Source: Aurantimicrobium minutum | Lineage (GTDB): Bacteria; Actinomycetota; Actinomycetes; Actinomycetales; Microbacteriaceae | Direction: 5' to 3' | DNA: 64,000 bases | Assembly: GCF_029893825.1 (NCBI RefSeq) | Contig: NZ_JARXXV010000001.1 | Location: 1,054,001-1,118,000, forward strand | Shown here: one piece after another, positions 1 to 9,703 of the stretch | How the letters are laid out: the number at the start of each line of letters is the position of its first letter | How positions within the stretch are numbered: the stretch's first letter is position 1 | Notes under the pieces: model-generated | Told to the model about the DNA's origin: nothing | Seen by the model: the letters and a program-made list of their open reading frames with translations, nothing else | The model's database searches: none | Program-made: the position numbers and the translations under genes

Positions 1-1245
1 ATTCGATTCCAACGACAGTTCACAACCCTGGCTCGCAGCACACAAGATCAGCAGGGTGACTTGGCAACTGCCATTGAAGAATCTGTTCACGGCATTCGTG
101 TGTTGAAATCCTTTGGTCGTGCTGGCGAAGCTCTTGAAGAATTCCTCGAACAAGCAAATGAGCTGCGCGGCACTGAACTAGCTAAGGGAAGAGCAAACGG
201 CCGGATGTGGTTCTGGATGTTGCTCATCCCCGACCTCGGCTTTGCCATTACCTTGCTTCTGGGCATTATTCAGGCGGAGCAAGGAATTGTTTCAGTTGGA
301 ACACTGATTGCTTTCTTTGCTACCGCCGCATTGCTCAAAGGACCTATGCAATCCATTGCACCCATGCTCTCCATCTCTATCGAGGCGGCAAGCTCACTCA
401 ATCGCTACTTCGAGGTCATGAATACTCCGGTGGAGATTCTGGAACTCGAGACAGCAACGGAACTCCCACCAGGGCCCGGTGAGCTGGTATTTGAAGATGT
501 TCACTTCCGCTATAGCGATGCACAAGAACACCACGCAGATTTGCTCAACGGTATAAACCTGAGCATCAAGCCTGGTGAAACCATGGCGCTTGTTGGGCTC
601 ACCGGTTCGGGCAAGACGAGTCTGACTGCCCTCACCACCCGACTCTTTGATGTGACCAGTGGTCGCATCCTCATAGATGGAATAGACATCCGAGACGTCA
701 CCATCGAAAGCCTGCGCACACAGGTCGCCATGGCTTTCGAAGATGCCACGCTGTTCTCCATCTCCGTTCGAGATAACGTCTTGCTAGGCCGAGAAGACTT
801 AACTGATAATCCTCAGCTGAAAGACGAGGCCGAGGAGCTACTGCAACAGTCTCTCGACATCGCTCAGGCCGACTTTGCTCGCTCCTTACCCAAGGGCGTG
901 GAGAGCAAGATTGGCGAGGAGGGGCTGAGCCTTTCTGGCGGTCAGCGTCAACGTCTTGCTCTTGCTCGCGCAATTGCCGTGCAGCCACGGATATTGGTGT
1001 TGGATGATCCGCTCTCCGCCTTGGATGTGACGACGGAAGCTGCCGTGGAGAAAGCGCTCCGGCAGGTTCTTGCGACCACAACAGCACTCATTGTTGCTCA
1101 CCGCCCATCCACAGTGATGTTGGCTGACCGTGTTGCTTTGCTGCACGAGGGCAGGATCTTGGATGTGGGAACACACAGTGAGCTTTTGGCTCGCTGCCCC
1201 GAATACCGCAACGTGATTGCCTCCCTCGATGAGGAGAAGCGATGA
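1..1245 (+). CDS. ABC exporter half-transporter, 5'-truncated by the window edge
   Basis: Membrane-spanning export protein fused to its ATPase. The reading frame is open from base 1, so the gene begins before the window. The visible part holds the end of the transmembrane domain and a complete nucleotide-binding domain: Walker [10 protein letters not shown], signature LSGGQRQR and switch histidine in IVAHRPST. The Walker B stretch is [10 protein letters not shown], with Asp where the catalytic Glu normally sits, and the Q-loop reads AFEDATLF with Glu for Gln. These changes mark the degenerate ATP site of a heterodimeric exporter. The next gene starts inside its stop codon (ATGA) and is the evident partner. 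The substrate cannot be told from sequence. Confidence 0.93.
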   Translation: MRFQRQFTTLARSTQDQQGDLATAIEESVHGIRVLKSFGRAGEALEEFLEQANELRGTELAKGRANGRMWFWMLLIPDLGFAITLLLGIIQAEQGIVSVGTLIAFFATAALLKGPMQSIAPMLSISIEAASSLNRYFEVMNTPVEILELETATELPPGPGELVFEDVHFRYSDAQEHHADLLNGINLSIKPGETMALVGLTGSGKTSLTALTTRLFDVTSGRILIDGIDIRDVTIESLRTQVAMAFEDATLFSISVRDNVLLGREDLTDNPQLKDEAEELLQQSLDIAQADFARSLPKGVESKIGEEGLSLSGGQRQRLALARAIAVQPRILVLDDPLSALDVTTEAAVEKALRQVLATTTALIVAHRPSTVMLADRVALLHEGRILDVGTHSELLARCPEYRNVIASLDEEKR

Positions 1246-3050
1246 CAATTACTGGAGTTCGCGGAGAAGAACGATCCGACTTCACCAAGCAGGAAGGCAA
1301 ACGCCTGCGCCAGCGCTCGCTTGCCCTGCTGGGGTCGCTTCTGCACCCTGTTCGAGTGCGGGTGTATTGGACTTTGGTGATTGTTGTAATCAGCACGGCA
1401 GCCCAGGTTGCCGGGCCCACGCTATTGGCACTGGGGATTGACCAAGGTTTGACCCAAGTCGTGACAAACCACAACTGGTTACCTGCCCAACTGATCGTTG
1501 CCGCCTATGTTCTCACTGCCATCACCAGCGCCAGCATGATGGCCATCTATATGCGCTCCTCTGCCGTGATCAGTCAGAGTGTTCTGTTAGACCTGCGCGA
1601 GCGAGTCTTCGCACACACCCAAAATTTGAGCATGAGCTTCCACGAGAACTACACCTCAGGACGTGTCATTGCCCGCCAAACCAGCGACATCGAAACCTTG
1701 CGCGAACTCCTCGATGGAGGAATTAGCAACCTGTTCCGCGGCATCTTGCTCATGACCTTCACCGCTGCCGCGCTGATTGCGCTGGACCCTTCCAGCGCTA
1801 TTCCTCTGCTTGTTGCTCTCATTCCCTGCTACTTCCTTACTCGCTGGTTCTCCGACACCTCGAAAAAGCAGTTCCGTGAAGCACGCACCTTCTCCGCACG
1901 ACTGATTGTCCAATTCGTTGAAACAATGACCGGTATTCGTGCAGTGAAGGCGTTCCGCCGGGAAGAACGCAACGAGAAGAGCTACGCCCTTGCAGTTGAT
2001 GACTACCGCGAAGCAAACCGCAAAGTAATCCGCCTGTTCGGAACATACGATCCAGGTCTCAAAGTCATCGGCGTCTTTACCCTGGCAGCGGTATTGATTC
2101 TGGGTTCGTTCCGTGTTGCCAACGGCGCCATGGATGTTGGTGTTCTCCTCGCTGCTGTTCTCTACACCCGCCGATTCTTCGAACCGATGGAAGAACTTGC
2201 CATGTTCTATAACTCTTTCCAGAACGCGTCGTCAGCTCTGGAGAAAGTCTCCGGCATGCTCGAAGAACAACCCTCTGTGACTGAGCCAGCGAACCCCGTC
2301 CACCTCGCACACCCGCAGGGCAAGCTCGATTTCTCTCACGTGCGCTTTGGCTATAACGACTCAGCTGTGGTTCTTCCTGATCTTGATCTCCACATCCTGG
2401 CTGGACAGACCATCGCTGTGGTGGGAACCACCGGCGCTGGGAAGTCCACCCTGGCCAAACTGGTGGCCAGGTTCTATGACCCCACCTCTGGAACAGTCAG
2501 CCTGGACGGTATTGATCTGCGTGAACTGGCGAATGCTGACCTGCGTCGCGCCATCGTGATGGTGACGCAAGAGTCATATCTCTTCTCTGGCTCTGTTGCC
2601 GACAACATCGGTTTGGGTAAACCAAATGCAACCTTCGACGAGGTGAAGCAAGCTGCCATAGCCGTGGGTGCGCATGACTTCATCATGCGTTTGCCTGAAG
2701 GATACGACACCGACGTGAATAAGCGGGGTGGTCGTCTCTCTGCCGGTCAACGTCAATTGCTTTCCTTTGCCCGTGCATTTATTGCTGACCCCACCGTGTT
2801 GATTCTTGATGAAGCAACAGCATCACTGGATATCCCAAGCGAACGACTAGTTCAGCAAGGCCTGCAGACCCTGCTGGCCGATCGCACCGCGATTATCATC
2901 GCGCACCGTCTCTCCACCGTCTCTATTGCAGACCGTGTGCTGGTGATGGAGCACGGCGAGATCATTGAAGATGGAACGCCAGAGGAATTGATTGAAGGAA
3001 CCGGCAAGTTCGCCAGCCTTCACACCGCCTGGCGAGACTCGCTGGCTTAG
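1242..3050 (+). CDS. ABC exporter half-transporter, partner subunit
   Basis: A complete 602-residue protein: an N-terminal transmembrane domain of about 330 residues, then an ATPase domain with Walker [10 protein letters not shown], Walker [12 protein letters not shown] with the catalytic Glu, and switch His in IIAHRLST. Its signature motif is LSAGQ, not LSGGQ. With the Asp-type Walker B of the upstream subunit, this gives one normal and one degenerate ATP site, as known for heterodimeric exporters such as TmrAB and BmrCD. The ATG overlaps the upstream stop by four bases, so translation is probably coupled. The stop overlaps that of the convergent amidase gene by four bases. Confidence 0.95.
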   Translation: MTITGVRGEERSDFTKQEGKRLRQRSLALLGSLLHPVRVRVYWTLVIVVISTAAQVAGPTLLALGIDQGLTQVVTNHNWLPAQLIVAAYVLTAITSASMMAIYMRSSAVISQSVLLDLRERVFAHTQNLSMSFHENYTSGRVIARQTSDIETLRELLDGGISNLFRGILLMTFTAAALIALDPSSAIPLLVALIPCYFLTRWFSDTSKKQFREARTFSARLIVQFVETMTGIRAVKAFRREERNEKSYALAVDDYREANRKVIRLFGTYDPGLKVIGVFTLAAVLILGSFRVANGAMDVGVLLAAVLYTRRFFEPMEELAMFYNSFQNASSALEKVSGMLEEQPSVTEPANPVHLAHPQGKLDFSHVRFGYNDSAVVLPDLDLHILAGQTIAVVGTTGAGKSTLAKLVARFYDPTSGTVSLDGIDLRELANADLRRAIVMVTQESYLFSGSVADNIGLGKPNATFDEVKQAAIAVGAHDFIMRLPEGYDTDVNKRGGRLSAGQRQLLSFARAFIADPTVLILDEATASLDIPSERLVQQGLQTLLADRTAIIIAHRLSTVSIADRVLVMEHGEIIEDGTPEELIEGTGKFASLHTAWRDSLA

Positions 3051-5071
3051 GCCACTCCGCCCACAACGCTGTAGTCGCCGAGGACGGTGTCACCCGTCTT
3101 GGCAAGAACAACAACCAGTGAGCCATAGCCACCACGCCATTCGGAATGAATGCGGGTGTGCTCTAACTCGGGAACCTCCATCGATGCTTCGCATCCCTGT
3201 TCCGTTGCTTTCACCTCGCACGGAACACCATTGATGGTTACAGAAACTTCAGCAGCAGAAGTCGTAACGGAGACGGACACGAGAACCTTGCCATCGATAA
3301 CATCTCCAACACTCGAAGAAACGCTGAGTGTGAGTTCAGCTTCGCCCACTCCGAGTTGACTCCAGCGTGAGGCGGGAAGTTCAGGGGTGCGCGGAGCCGC
3401 AATGCGACGGTTGCGGTAGTGATCAAACGCCCAGGCATAGGCCAACAAATTACTGTCGTCGTAACCGCGACCGGCAAAGGTGAGACCGGTCGGCATACCA
3501 ATATCGCTGAGAATACCCATAGGTGCGGTCACAGTGGGGATACCGAGGTGGCGAGGAACGAGGTTGCCGTTGGCAACCCATGTTCCGTTTCGCCACGCAA
3601 GGTCAGCAGATGCAGGATTAACATCTGCATCAGCAGGACCAATATCTGCCGAGGCAGGGAAGACAACGGCATCGAGTCCGAGTTCATCCATCCAGTCTTC
3701 GAGGTCAAGCTTGCGCGCTTTCTCGAGTCCTGGAATACCCTCTGCCATATCTGGAATGTCGACCAGTGCCGGAATACCGTCACGCTTGGCGCGTGCCACA
3801 TATTCCTCGAGCGGAACATCCTCTGGTGCAAAGCGGTGCAGATGATCGTCATACCGGCCAGGTACTGAACCAGTTGGAACAGGGAAGATCTTCTCTGGCT
3901 CAACATCAGCCAGGGCATGGAGTGCAGGGTCATTGTTTGCGGCAAGGAAATCATGCCAGCCAAACATGGAAAGCTCCCACAGCTCATGCTCTGCGAAGTG
4001 TTCGGGAACGAGGCCACGTGCTGTGAGGTTTTTCGCCCCTTCTCCACGGCTCTCGTAGTTGGTGACCACAGGGAAGTCTGTCTCAATCACCTCAGCGCCC
4101 AAGGCTTCGAGGTCTGCCTTGGCGTGGTGCCAGAGTTCAACAACCGAGTCACGGGTTTCAATGACATCGATCTCGTCTTGAACGTGATCCTGTGGTTTCT
4201 TGTTGATATACATCCGAGGAATAGCAATGCGCTTGCCACGAAGAGCGTCAGGGTTTTCCAAACCAACATACGAAGCAGGGCGTAGCTCAGAACTCTTCGG
4301 GGTTGGGACCCAGGGCTGCATTCGCCAGAAATCGCCACGCACTTCCCAGTCATCTGCGACAACTTCATCGAGCAGTGCAAGCATGTCATCCATCGTGCGG
4401 GTGTGAGGAACAACCACATCCATGGTGGGAACCAGTGGCCAGTTACCCCGGGTCGAAATCACTCCACGGGAAGGAGTGTATGCACACAACCCGTTGTTAT
4501 TTGCCGGTGCACGCCCAGATGACCACGTCTCTTCACCCAGACCAAAAGCAGCAAAGCTTGCACCAGTTGCCGTTCCTGAACCATTGGAGGATCCTGAACC
4601 AAACGCAGCAGTGAGGAAGTTAGCGTTATAGGGGCTTTCTGCACGACCATAGAGTCCGCGCTGCATGCCACCGTTTGCCATCGGTGGCATATTGGTCAAA
4701 CCAATCAGCACAGCACCTGCTTTTCGCAGTTGCGCAATGGTGAAGGCATCATCGGTTGCGATGAGATCTGCAAAAGCAGGCGAGCCTGAGGCAACCGTGA
4801 GGCCTTTGACCTTGTAGCTGTTCTTGGCGGTGTAGGGAATACCGTCCAGAGGACTTAAGAGTTCTCCGCGAGCACGACGTTCATCAGATGCACGAGCTTC
4901 AGCAAACAGTTCCGGGTTGAGGATAGGAACAGCATTGAGCGTGATGCCATGGCGGTCATAGTAGGCAATGCGATTGAGGTATGCGGCAACAAGCTCCACG
5001 CTTGTGATGTTGCCTGCGTCTAAATCTGCACGCAGCTGCGCAATGCTTTTCTCAACAACGTTGTAGGACAT
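3047..5071 (-). CDS. Amidase signature family hydrolase
   Basis: A 674-residue enzyme of the amidase signature family, which hydrolyses amide bonds with a Ser-cisSer-Lys triad. Likely residues are Lys83 (in [10 protein letters not shown]), the cis-Ser in GSGSSNGSG near residue 162 and the nucleophile Ser185 in [10 protein letters not shown]. The last motif lacks the usual Gly-Gly before the nucleophile, so this is a divergent member. About 100 residues at the C-terminus, rich in Val and Thr, look like an added beta-sandwich. There is no signal peptide, so it is probably cytoplasmic. The substrate is unknown. The small winged-helix gene lies just upstream on the same strand. Confidence 0.85.
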   Translation of the reverse strand: MSYNVVEKSIAQLRADLDAGNITSVELVAAYLNRIAYYDRHGITLNAVPILNPELFAEARASDERRARGELLSPLDGIPYTAKNSYKVKGLTVASGSPAFADLIATDDAFTIAQLRKAGAVLIGLTNMPPMANGGMQRGLYGRAESPYNANFLTAAFGSGSSNGSGTATGASFAAFGLGEETWSSGRAPANNNGLCAYTPSRGVISTRGNWPLVPTMDVVVPHTRTMDDMLALLDEVVADDWEVRGDFWRMQPWVPTPKSSELRPASYVGLENPDALRGKRIAIPRMYINKKPQDHVQDEIDVIETRDSVVELWHHAKADLEALGAEVIETDFPVVTNYESRGEGAKNLTARGLVPEHFAEHELWELSMFGWHDFLAANNDPALHALADVEPEKIFPVPTGSVPGRYDDHLHRFAPEDVPLEEYVARAKRDGIPALVDIPDMAEGIPGLEKARKLDLEDWMDELGLDAVVFPASADIGPADADVNPASADLAWRNGTWVANGNLVPRHLGIPTVTAPMGILSDIGMPTGLTFAGRGYDDSNLLAYAWAFDHYRNRRIAAPRTPELPASRWSQLGVGEAELTLSVSSSVGDVIDGKVLVSVSVTTSAAEVSVTINGVPCEVKATEQGCEASMEVPELEHTRIHSEWRGGYGSLVVVLAKTGDTVLGDYSVVGGVA

Positions 5072-5104
5072 TGCTCCAGCCTAACCTCAGAGCTGAGAAT
5101 TCAC

Positions 5105-5374
5105 TTATTGGAAAAGTGCGAGCAGTTCGGCAATCGTGGTGTTGTTATTTAAAGGGTGACGCAAGGGAATTTCACCGTGCACGGTGTAGTGATTATTGCG
5201 ACCGAGCTTTGTCTTCTCGACATAACCTGCCTCAACGAGATCGTTGAGTATTCCTGCGGTTGCCCGCGCAGTAATCCCAACCTTTGCCGCAATCTGATCA
5301 ACGGTGAGATCAGATGCTTGTGCAACGGCAACCAGCACGTGTCCGTGGTGGGTGAGGAATGTCCAGTTCGCCAT
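5105..5374 (-). CDS. Small winged-helix (MarR/ArsR-like) DNA-binding protein
   Basis: An 89-residue protein that is essentially one winged helix-turn-helix. Its helices include LTVDQIAAKVGITARATAGI and the segment NDLVEAGYVEKTKLGRNNHYTV reads as recognition helix plus wing. It has no effector domain. It lies between terC (2 bases away) and the amidase (33 bases away) on one strand, so it may be co-transcribed with either. It is probably a transcription regulator, but the target is unknown. Confidence 0.7.
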   Translation of the reverse strand: MANWTFLTHHGHVLVAVAQASDLTVDQIAAKVGITARATAGILNDLVEAGYVEKTKLGRNNHYTVHGEIPLRHPLNNNTTIAELLALFQ

Positions 5375-5376
5375 AG

Positions 5377-6390
5377 TTATATCCTGACAGACCTACGCCA
5401 CACAGGCTTCAACTCAGCCAGTTCTTCTTCAGTAGCTTCAGGGAATTGCTCTCTTGCAACAGGCTCACTGTGCTGAGGTTCTCTGTTTTTACTCACCACC
5501 AAGCTTGCCACGATTGCCGTAATCAAGATCACCAAGATGACTGTCAAAGACAGTGAACTGGGCACCTTCACGATGTCGTGGAGCCCCATCTTGATTCCTA
5601 CCCAGACCAAGACCAGAGCCAGTCCCACCTTCAGATAGATGAAGCGGTGCATCAAATCTGCCAGCAGGAAATACATTGCGCGCAGGCCCAGCAGGGCGAA
5701 GGCGTTAGCCGTGAACACAAGGAAGGGCTCCGACGTGACGGCGAAGATTGCCGGGATGGAGTCCACAGCGAAGATAATGTCTGTGAACTCAACAAGAACC
5801 AGCACCAAGAGCAATGGCGTGGCAAGCAGTGCCCCACCTATACGAACGAAGAGGCGTTGTCCGTAATATTTCTTGACCGAGGGAACCCGAGCTGAGAACC
5901 ATGTGTAGAACCGCCCCTGAGTCGGGTCTGAATGCTCGTTTCGCTTGATGAGCATCTGTATTCCGGTGAAGATGAGGAACGCTGCGAAGAGGTAGAGCAC
6001 CCAGGCAAAGTTTTCGAGAATCACTGCACCGAGTGCAATAAAGATGCCGCGGAAGATGAGAGCCCCAACCACCCCGAGGAAGAGAACTCTGTGCTGGTAC
6101 TTTCTCGGAACGCTAAAGGCAGCAAAGATCAACGCCCAGATAAAGACGTTGTCAATGGCTAGTGACTTTTCAATAACAAACCCAGCGAAGTATTGCTGAC
6201 CGTATTCTTCGCCGTAGACATTCCAGATCAGCGCGCCAAAGCCCACTCCGGTGGCCACCCAGAATGTTGACCACAACGCTGCTTCACGCAGCGAGATCTC
6301 ATGTGCCTTTCTGTGCGCAAAGAGATCAATCAACAACATGACGATGATTCCCGCGCAGACTGCGAGCCACATCCAGAGTTCTACGTTCAC
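5377..6390 (-). CDS. TerC family integral membrane protein
   Basis: A 337-residue membrane protein of the TerC/Alx family, linked to metal-ion (Mn2+) export and tellurite resistance in other bacteria. About nine hydrophobic segments are visible. Family acidic motifs within membrane segments are present: DLFAHRK near residue 23, EKSLAIDNVF near 74 and VEFTDIIFAVDSIPAIF near 200. The C-terminal tail is hydrophilic. The gene diverges from the bicarbonate transporter across a 72-bp AT-rich gap. That gap is too short for a yybP-ykoY riboswitch, and I see no sign of one. Confidence 0.9.
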   Translation of the reverse strand: MNVELWMWLAVCAGIIVMLLIDLFAHRKAHEISLREAALWSTFWVATGVGFGALIWNVYGEEYGQQYFAGFVIEKSLAIDNVFIWALIFAAFSVPRKYQHRVLFLGVVGALIFRGIFIALGAVILENFAWVLYLFAAFLIFTGIQMLIKRNEHSDPTQGRFYTWFSARVPSVKKYYGQRLFVRIGGALLATPLLLVLVLVEFTDIIFAVDSIPAIFAVTSEPFLVFTANAFALLGLRAMYFLLADLMHRFIYLKVGLALVLVWVGIKMGLHDIVKVPSSLSLTVILVILITAIVASLVVSKNREPQHSEPVAREQFPEATEEELAELKPVWRRSVRI

Positions 6391-6413
6391 GTTTCAACCT
6401 CACTAAAGAAAAG

Positions 6414-6442
6414 TTATTACTGAATATATTTTCATGTATTAT
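6414..6442 (+). promoter_or_regulatory. Candidate sigma70-type promoter for the sbtA-like gene
   Basis: TTATTA (6414-6419) and TATTAT (6437-6442) are separated by exactly 17 bases in the AT-rich gap between terC and the bicarbonate transporter. The predicted transcript would start near 6449 with a leader of about 14 bases. The motif match is read by eye only. Confidence 0.5.
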
Positions 6443-6462
6443 TCTTCTAGTCAACTGATTGG

Positions 6463-7428
6463 ATGCATATGTTTGAATCTCTCGGGCTCGCGGTGAGCAA
6501 CCTGACCTCTCCCCCTGTGTTGGCATTTGTTCTGGGGCTCATTGCAGTAGGACTTCGAAGCAAACTCGAGATCCCCCCGCAGATATTTAGCGCCCTCTCC
6601 ATTTACTTACTCCTGGCCATCGGCATCAAGGGAGGAGTGGGCCTGCGGCAAGCAGACCCTAGTCAGATTGCTGTGCCGATTGCCCTCGCCATCGCAGTGG
6701 GACTGCTCATCCCTATCGCGGCATTTGCCGCACTCAAACTCCTCACCCCACTGACACAAACAGACCGTGGCGCCATCGCTGCCCACTATGGTTCAACATC
6801 CCTGGTGACCTTCACCGCAGGGCTCATGTTTGTGGAATCCCTCGGACTCGAAGCTGAAGGCTATCTCCCCACACTCCTCGCCATCATGGAAGTGCCTGGG
6901 CTGATCGTTGGCCTCGTGCTTGCCCGAAAGGCAAGCAAGAAACAAGCATGGGGACCCCTCTTGCATGAAGTGCTCACTGGAAAGTCGATCCTGCTTCTGG
7001 TGGGTGGACTGGTCATCGGTGCAGTGAGCGGTCAAGCCGGATACGAACGCGTCGAGCCCTTCTTCGGCGGGCTCTTTGTCGGAATCCTCACCCTCTTCCT
7101 CCTGCAGCTCGGCATTCAAGCAGGGTCACACCTGAAAGAACTCCCCCAGGCAGGGTGGGGCTTACTGGTCTTCGCACTGGCCTTCCCCGTCGCCGCAGGA
7201 TTCACAGGCGTCGCACTAGCCAGCTGGATCGGAATGAGCGTGGGCGGGGCTGCAGTCTTCGGCATCCTCTGCGCGAGCGCCTCCTACATCGCAGCACCGG
7301 CAGCGGTGAAACTCTCACTGCCAGAAGCAAACCCAGGGTTCTATCTCACCGCCAGCTTAGGGATCACATTCCCATTCAACCTGATTGTGGGAATTCCTCT
7401 GCTGGTGTGGTTTGCGCAAACAATCTAG
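6463..7428 (+). CDS. sbtA: Sodium-dependent bicarbonate transporter, SbtA-like
   Basis: A 321-residue membrane protein of the SbtA family (sodium-dependent bicarbonate permease, DUF897), with about ten hydrophobic segments in two halves. The N-terminal segment LLLAIGIKGGVGLRQ and the segment HYGSTSLVTFTAGLMF in the middle are characteristic. In a heterotrophic actinobacterium it would supply bicarbonate for anaplerotic carboxylases rather than Calvin-cycle fixation (inference). No SbtB-like PII regulator lies beside it. A second ATG two codons downstream (6469) is an equally possible start. The left direct repeat and its hairpin follow the stop. Confidence 0.88.
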   Translation: MHMFESLGLAVSNLTSPPVLAFVLGLIAVGLRSKLEIPPQIFSALSIYLLLAIGIKGGVGLRQADPSQIAVPIALAIAVGLLIPIAAFAALKLLTPLTQTDRGAIAAHYGSTSLVTFTAGLMFVESLGLEAEGYLPTLLAIMEVPGLIVGLVLARKASKKQAWGPLLHEVLTGKSILLLVGGLVIGAVSGQAGYERVEPFFGGLFVGILTLFLLQLGIQAGSHLKELPQAGWGLLVFALAFPVAAGFTGVALASWIGMSVGGAAVFGILCASASYIAAPAAVKLSLPEANPGFYLTASLGITFPFNLIVGIPLLVWFAQTI

Positions 7429-7437
7429 GGCTGAAAT

Positions 7438-7494
7438 AACACAGCCCCCTCTGACGGAGGGGGCTTATGAAGAGTAGCTGGAGCGGGGCTCGAT
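7438..7494. repeat. Left 57-bp direct repeat (tRNA-Met 3'-end copy), att-like
   Basis: Base-for-base identical to 12131-12187. It contains the hairpin terminator and the last 20 bases of the 3' end of tRNA-Met, but the rest of the tRNA is absent here. Just beyond base 7494 the match to the tRNA ends. This is the expected product of integration into a tRNA 3' end. Confidence 0.9.
7443..7465. terminator. Hairpin terminator downstream of the sbtA-like gene (repeat copy)
   Basis: A 9-bp perfect stem (AGCCCCCTC / GAGGGGGCT) with loop TGACG. A T-rich tail is present only when read on the minus strand, the direction of the original tRNA transcript. It may still end the plus-strand transcript of the upstream gene. 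Confidence 0.55.
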
Positions 7495-7548
7495 TCCTCA
7501 CTCGCCTGTGCATGTTTGTTCTTTGTTGACTGTTCTTCAGAGATGTCA

Positions 7549-7589
7549 GTTGCAGAGAACTCGGAGTAACTATCCAAGTTCTCTGCAAC
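7549..7589. terminator. Inverted repeat downstream of surface protein gene
   Basis: A 13-bp perfect inverted repeat (7549-7561 and 7577-7589, GTTGCAGAGAACT and its complement) with a 15-base loop, just past the stop of the minus-strand surface protein gene. There is no T-run, so it may be a factor-assisted terminator or an mRNA-stabilising hairpin. Confidence 0.45.
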
Positions 7590-7597
7590 CGGTATTG

Positions 7598-8575
7598 CTA
7601 GGAACGCTGTCTGCGACGGATTGAGTGCGCAACCATTAGTAGACCGAGCACTGTAGAAATTCCAAACATGCCAAGCAGAATTGCCTTGCTGGATCCAGTA
7701 TTTGCAAGCGTCTGGCTAGAAGACGAAGCTGCTGCCGGGCTTGAAACAGGAGTAGCGGTCCACTGTGCATAAAGGGTGGTGTCCCCTGAGAATGTGGCGC
7801 TGGCTCCATCGGCATATGAGGTGCCAGTTCCACCAGCAACTGTGTTCCATCCGGCAAAGGTATATCCAGAACGCGTGAAGCTGTTTGTCGTCAAAGTCGA
7901 CTGCAATCCCACGCTCTGAGTACTGACTGAACCTGCCCCACCATTGGGATCGTAAGAAAGGTTGATCAGGCTGTATGGGATAGATACTTTTGAAACAACT
8001 TCTTGGGTACTCAAGGCACCTGATCCAGACCCGACTGCACCGACAATAATCGCAAAGTCTCCTGCTTGAATTTGAGCTTTCTGGGAATCAGTAACAGTGA
8101 CCGTGTAGTTCTTGACGGTTGACGTCGTATTGCAGCCTGGAACTGTTCCAGTGTTGAAGACGCCAATGAGATTTGCGGAAGTTGTCGTTTGAACCGTGTT
8201 CTTACCCACTACGAAATAGACTCCGTAACCCTGCTTTTCACATGTTGCATCAACACGCAGGGTGAAGGAGTTCCCGGAAAATGCAGCGGTCGGAACAGTG
8301 CCAAACCACAGAGCAATGTCCATTGGGTCTTGATTGTTAGTAGAGACGTTAAGCGGAGACGTGAATGAATTTGTACACGAGACGAGGTCAGTAGAACTAC
8401 TCGATGTAAAGATATTCGGATTGTAAGAAGGATAACCACTCTGTGTAGTTTGAGTAGCCGCTTGCGTTGGGCATACCTCGGACGTAGTTACTGCGTTTGC
8501 AGAGATCGGAACAAGGCTTACCCCGATAGTCAAAACCAATGCGCTGATTACGCTTGCGACAAAACGAATCTTCAT
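7598..8575 (-). CDS. Cell-surface protein with InlB-type B-repeat and LANTG anchor
   Basis: A 325-residue exported protein. Residues 1-28 form a signal peptide ending in SANA. The middle (about 30-205) is Thr/Ser-rich and not recognised. Residues about 207-275 match the Listeria-Bacteroides repeat (Flg_new/InlB B-repeat): YDPNGGAGSVS, FTRSGYTFAGWNT, TLYAQWTA. The C-terminus has a LANTG sortase motif, a hydrophobic segment and RRRQR, so it is probably linked to the wall. A good Shine-Dalgarno (AAGGGA) precedes the ATG. Its repeat module is closely similar to that of the next gene. No sortase gene is in the window. It is probably an adhesin or other surface contact protein. Confidence 0.8.
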   Translation of the reverse strand: MKIRFVASVISALVLTIGVSLVPISANAVTTSEVCPTQAATQTTQSGYPSYNPNIFTSSSSTDLVSCTNSFTSPLNVSTNNQDPMDIALWFGTVPTAAFSGNSFTLRVDATCEKQGYGVYFVVGKNTVQTTTSANLIGVFNTGTVPGCNTTSTVKNYTVTVTDSQKAQIQAGDFAIIVGAVGSGSGALSTQEVVSKVSIPYSLINLSYDPNGGAGSVSTQSVGLQSTLTTNSFTRSGYTFAGWNTVAGGTGTSYADGASATFSGDTTLYAQWTATPVSSPAAASSSSQTLANTGSSKAILLGMFGISTVLGLLMVAHSIRRRQRS

Positions 8576-8660
8576 AACTTTTCCCTTAATTCCTCAATTC
8601 ACTCTTTAGGTTACGAATCGCAATATTGAGTAGAGATAAAAACTGTGGCGCACCCCAGAG

Positions 8661-9524
8661 CTACTTCTTTGAACGCCGTCGCCAAATTGACATCGGAAAC
8701 ACGATTGTTCCTACGGCAGCCAACGCTCCAGCAATGCTGAGTAATACCGTCGTCTGGCTGCCGGTATGAGGCAACACGGGCGTTGTAGAAGTTTCCGCTA
8801 GAGCAACTGAAGATTGCGAACTTGGACTCGAGGAAGCTGAAGGGCTACTACTGGGCGTAGGCGTGTTTGAGCTTGGACTAGTGCTTGGCGTGGGAGCTCC
8901 CGCTGTCCATTGGGCAAACAGAGTGATGTCTGCAGAAAAGTCGTATTGACCACCATCCGTGTATGCAGTCCCGGTTCCATTGGCAGCAGTATTCCACCCA
9001 GCAAAGGTGAAGTTCGACTTAGAGATTGAGCCAGCATTAGTCGTCAGAGCGGTTTGCGTGTCAGCCGACTGTGCCGTCAGGGATCCTGCCCCACCATTGG
9101 CGTCGAAGAGCACCGTTGGCATCACGTAAAGATTTACAGTGTGCTGCTGTGACCACTGGTTATCTTGAACGCTGAAACTACCGAATGAAACTTGGATATA
9201 ACGTCTGTTGTTGAAGGCTGTAAAGGGCGGAACCGTAATACTGCTCCTTGGTGTCACAGCCTGTGGGTTGGTGTTTCCGGTGGGGAAGCTGCTTTTGAAG
9301 TCCACGTATTCAAATCCGCAACCGCCCGTACCGTTATTGGGATCATCAGTATTTGATGTAACTACGATGGTGTCTGCCCAACTCACGGCAACCATCTGCG
9401 GATCTGGATTTCCGGTGCAATCAACAGTGATCGTCACGACGTTTGCGTTGGCTGGTGAAGGTATCAAAGCGGAAGAGACAGCCACTGACAGTCCCAAAGT
9501 TAACAACGCAATGCCTCGATACAT
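8661..9524 (-). CDS. Cell-surface protein with InlB-type B-repeat and LPHTG anchor
   Basis: I place the start at the ATG at 9524, giving 287 residues, because it is followed at once by a signal peptide (about 27 residues ending PANANV). The longer frame upstream has no such signal and runs into the regulator promoter. A beta-rich domain is followed by a Flg_new/InlB B-repeat (VLFDANGGAGS, FTFAGWNTAANG, LFAQWTA), a Ser/Pro/Thr linker, an LPHTG sortase motif, a hydrophobic stretch and WRRRSKK. It is a structural sibling of the neighbouring surface protein. It diverges from the two-component system across about 180 bp, which suggests control by it. Confidence 0.78.
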   Translation of the reverse strand: MYRGIALLTLGLSVAVSSALIPSPANANVVTITVDCTGNPDPQMVAVSWADTIVVTSNTDDPNNGTGGCGFEYVDFKSSFPTGNTNPQAVTPRSSITVPPFTAFNNRRYIQVSFGSFSVQDNQWSQQHTVNLYVMPTVLFDANGGAGSLTAQSADTQTALTTNAGSISKSNFTFAGWNTAANGTGTAYTDGGQYDFSADITLFAQWTAGAPTPSTSPSSNTPTPSSSPSASSSPSSQSSVALAETSTTPVLPHTGSQTTVLLSIAGALAAVGTIVFPMSIWRRRSKK

Positions 9525-9574
9525 GTTCAACAAAATATGAAACGAGGTTGTGCCTCTAGGGGATTTTCTTTGGT

Positions 9575-9641
9575 AGACCCCAGAGAACTTGAAACCGCCG
9601 CGAGAACAAGGGAACTTGGGTCTGGGGTCTGCCCCAGAGAA
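9575..9641. promoter_or_regulatory. Candidate operator repeats between surface gene and regulator
   Basis: The divergent gap holds a 10-bp inverted repeat, AGACCCCAGA (9575-9584) and TCTGGGGTCT (9621-9630). It also holds a direct repeat, CCCCAGAGAA, at 9578-9587 and 9632-9641. This is a plausible binding region for the adjacent LuxR-type regulator. No binding data exist. Confidence 0.4.
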
Positions 9642-9703
9642 TGATGGGAACGAACCAAAGCCAAGTGGGAAAATTAGAACACCTACCATCAAGAGGTTTT
9701 CAA

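Noticed and set aside
698-1248. Two open frames antisense to the first ABC exporter gene
   Set aside because: They are shadows of strongly conserved ATPase codons, with no homology or ribosome-binding site.
9525-9692. 5' extension of the LPHTG surface protein gene
   Set aside because: It has no signal-peptide features and runs through the divergent regulator's upstream region; the ATG at 9524 starts a clear signal peptide.
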